NCBI GenBank assembly: GCA_021811745.1
Contig: JAJZNH010000088.1
Location: 1 to 5,769, forward strand
Direction of reading: 5' to 3'
DNA length: 5,769 bases
Source: Acidobacteriota bacterium
GTDB taxonomy: Bacteria; Acidobacteriota; Terriglobia; Terriglobales; Acidobacteriaceae
Below are positions 4,480-5,769 of this stretch, piece by piece; the first letter of the stretch is position 1; every line of letters begins with the position of its first letter. The position numbers were made by a program, and so were the translations under genes. The notes beneath the pieces are model-generated. The model was not told where the DNA came from and did not search any database. It saw only the letters and a list, made by a program, of their open reading frames with translations.

Positions 4480-5646
4480 GTGCCGGAGAGCCCCGACCAG
4501 CTCGTTCGATTAGACGCAGTCCCCCCCCAAGAGGGAGGTCTGAACCTTTGCGGACAGAACTCGGAGGAGCTGGCGCGCCGGATGAAGAAGGCGGGCGAGC
4601 CGGCATGGCGCGGACGCCAACTGGCGGAAGCGATTTACCGTCAGCGGCTTGCGGATCTTGCCTCCATCACGACTTTACCCAAAGCCCTGCGCGACCGCCT
4701 GGCCGGGGAAGGCTGGCAGGTGGGACGGCCCCGGATCGCGCAGGCCTTTCGGTCTGTGGACGGCACCGAGCGCTACCTGATCGCGTGCCCAGGATTGGGG
4801 CGGGACACCGTGGAAACTGTCTGGATGCCGGAAGGCGACGGCGGCGAACAGGGCGTAGAAGAGGACGAACCCTTGAACGGGACGGGGAAGCCATGGACCC
4901 GCGCCACCCTCTGCATCTCGAGCCAGATCGGCTGCGCGGTCAATTGCCAATTCTGCCTCACGGCCAAGCTGGGTTTGCAGCGCAACCTCACGCCGGGCGA
5001 GATCGCCGGGCAAGTCCTGGAAGTCTTCGACCGGCAGGGCGTCGAGGTCGGCAGCGACCGCGTCAACCTCGTCTTCATGGGCATGGGCGAGCCGTTTCTG
5101 AACTACGAGAACTTCATGGCGGCCGTCCGGCTGCTCGTGAAGGAAGTGGGCCTCAGCCCGCAGCGCATGACGGTCTCGACCGCGGGGATCGTGCCGGGAA
5201 TCGAGCGCTTTGCCCAGGAGCCGCCGGAGCTGCGTCCCAAACTTGCCATCAGCCTCAACGCGCCCAACAACGAAGTCCGTGCCGAGGTGATGCCGATCAA
5301 CCGCAAGTGGCCCATCGAAGCGGTGATGGAAGCGGTGCGCATGGTGCGCCTCCGTCCCCGCGAGCGCGTCACCTTCGAGTACGTTCTGCTCGACGGGGTG
5401 ACGGACCGGCCCGGGCACGCCCGGGAAGTCGCGCGCCTGGTGCGCCGCACCGGCCTGCCCGCCAAGGTCAACCTGATCGCGTGGAATCCCGGGCCCGGTA
5501 TCGCCTACACCATGCCGCAGACCGATTCGGTTGAGAGTTTCCGTGAAGCTCTTATCGCCGCGGGTATCCCCGCCTATTTGCGCAAGCCGAGAGGCCGGGA
5601 TATTTATGCCGCCTGCGGCCAGTTGAAGCGCACGGTGGAAGCGTAA
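4480..5646 (+). CDS. rlmN: RlmN: radical-SAM methyltransferase, 23S rRNA A2503 / tRNA A37 C2-methylation
   Basis: This 388-residue cytoplasmic enzyme methylates C2 of an adenosine in 23S rRNA (A2503 in E. coli numbering) and of A37 in some tRNAs. The radical-SAM cluster motif is CAVNCQFC (Cys152, 156, 159). The two other RlmN cysteines are present: Cys145 in ATLCISSQ, and Cys379 in RDIYAACGQL, the methyl-carrying residue equivalent to E. coli Cys355. GMGEP (201-205) is the SAM-binding motif, and 'AISLNAPNNEVR' and 'NLIAWNP' correspond to further family blocks. The N-terminal accessory domain (about 25-110) includes 'AWRGRQLAEAIY'. An acidic insert (about 120-139) lies between 'VETVWMPEGD' and 'RATLC', where E. 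coli has almost none. The GTG at 4480 is the only start available, since a TGA closes the frame at 4465, but no Shine-Dalgarno precedes it. The target adenosine is inferred from family membership, and RlmN is favoured over the resistance enzyme Cfr by close motif match. Confidence 0.94.
   Translation: MPESPDQLVRLDAVPPQEGGLNLCGQNSEELARRMKKAGEPAWRGRQLAEAIYRQRLADLASITTLPKALRDRLAGEGWQVGRPRIAQAFRSVDGTERYLIACPGLGRDTVETVWMPEGDGGEQGVEEDEPLNGTGKPWTRATLCISSQIGCAVNCQFCLTAKLGLQRNLTPGEIAGQVLEVFDRQGVEVGSDRVNLVFMGMGEPFLNYENFMAAVRLLVKEVGLSPQRMTVSTAGIVPGIERFAQEPPELRPKLAISLNAPNNEVRAEVMPINRKWPIEAVMEAVRMVRLRPRERVTFEYVLLDGVTDRPGHAREVARLVRRTGLPAKVNLIAWNPGPGIAYTMPQTDSVESFREALIAAGIPAYLRKPRGRDIYAACGQLKRTVEA
4521..4528 (+). 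repeat. Run of eight C near the 5' end of rlmN
   Basis: Eight consecutive C fall in codons 14-17 of rlmN (Val-Pro-Pro-Gln). A one-base change would put the 5' end out of frame. Such runs are prone to replication slippage and to sequencing error. The other two upstream frames meet stops close by and offer no better start, so the present length looks correct. Confidence 0.6.
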
Positions 5647-5769
5647 GGAACTGGTTCCCCGCGCCAGGCCGATCACTGCCGCGAAGGGCGTTTTTGGGAG
5701 GGGAACTCATCTCGATCCATCGTGATTTGCTTCGAGCCCGTTGCGGTCGGTGGTCTCCAAAGTACATCA
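5647..5769. other. Right-edge region without a convincing gene
   Basis: An inverted repeat, GGAAC-TG-GTTCC (5647-5658), begins directly after the rlmN stop. A weak GC-rich fold (about 5662-5690) followed by TTTTT (5691-5695) could be a poor terminator for rlmN. A GTG at 5722 opens a protein-like reading to the window end, but no ribosome site is properly spaced before it. The minus-strand reading that starts near 5767 overlaps rlmN and is Arg/Ser-rich, like a shadow frame. Confidence 0.35.

Noticed and set aside
4675..5676. A 333-codon minus-strand reading antisense to rlmN
   Set aside because: All RlmN motifs are on the plus strand. The minus translation has His/Asp/Arg-rich composition and no recognisable family.
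5722..5769. Possible start of a further plus-strand gene at GTG 5722
   Set aside because: The 16 codons read like protein, but GGGAGGGGA is too far upstream to serve it, and the stretch is too short to judge.
1..5769. A new defence, mobile or CRISPR-type system
   Set aside because: There are no repeats in array, no transposase or integrase features, no att-type repeat around the tRNA, and all long genes belong to known housekeeping or envelope families.

Overview
The window is a GC-rich chromosomal segment carrying ordinary bacterial housekeeping and envelope genes. Three things point to a Gram-negative-type (diderm) bacterium, most likely an acidobacterium. The first is a LolA-like periplasmic lipoprotein carrier. 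The second is a type IV pilin whose body, with an 'ALGG' segment, a 'SGDKSGY' segment and a C-terminal 'FCSDQFGTI' segment, resembles pilins common in Acidobacteriota and some deltaproteobacteria. The third is an A-type Fe-S protein of the ErpA kind. The phylum is an inference from sequence style; no search was run.

Layout, left to right. At 1-143 (minus) is the first 47 codons of a small one-helix membrane protein that runs off the window. A divergent 309-base gap (144-452) leads to an erpA-like gene (453-824, plus). A further gap of about 260 bases holds a 10-base tandem duplication and ends in an extended -10 promoter serving a tRNA-Leu(GAG) gene (1082-1166), followed by secG (1246-1557). 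A stem-loop flanked by an A run and a T run (1592-1632) separates secG from the opposing minus-strand genes and looks like a bidirectional terminator.

On the minus strand a type IV pilin-like gene (2329-2865) overlaps a lolA-like gene (1664-2332) by four bases. Upstream of them, also on the minus strand, is an M16 zinc-peptidase gene (3066-4373). It diverges across a 106-base gap from rlmN (4480-5646, plus), a radical-SAM 23S rRNA/tRNA methyltransferase. The last 123 bases show no convincing gene.

Most products act in protein synthesis or protein export: RlmN and tRNA-Leu in translation, ErpA in maturing Fe-S enzymes (RlmN needs a [4Fe-4S] cluster), SecG in the translocon that would export LolA, and LolA and the pilin in the envelope. 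I see no defence system, mobile element, CRISPR array or new multi-gene system. The points worth a second look are small: the edge-truncated membrane protein, the tRNA-Leu(GAG)/secG pairing, the translationally linked pilin-lolA pair, a possible leaderless rlmN mRNA, an acidic insert in RlmN, and uncertain TTG starts of the M16 gene.
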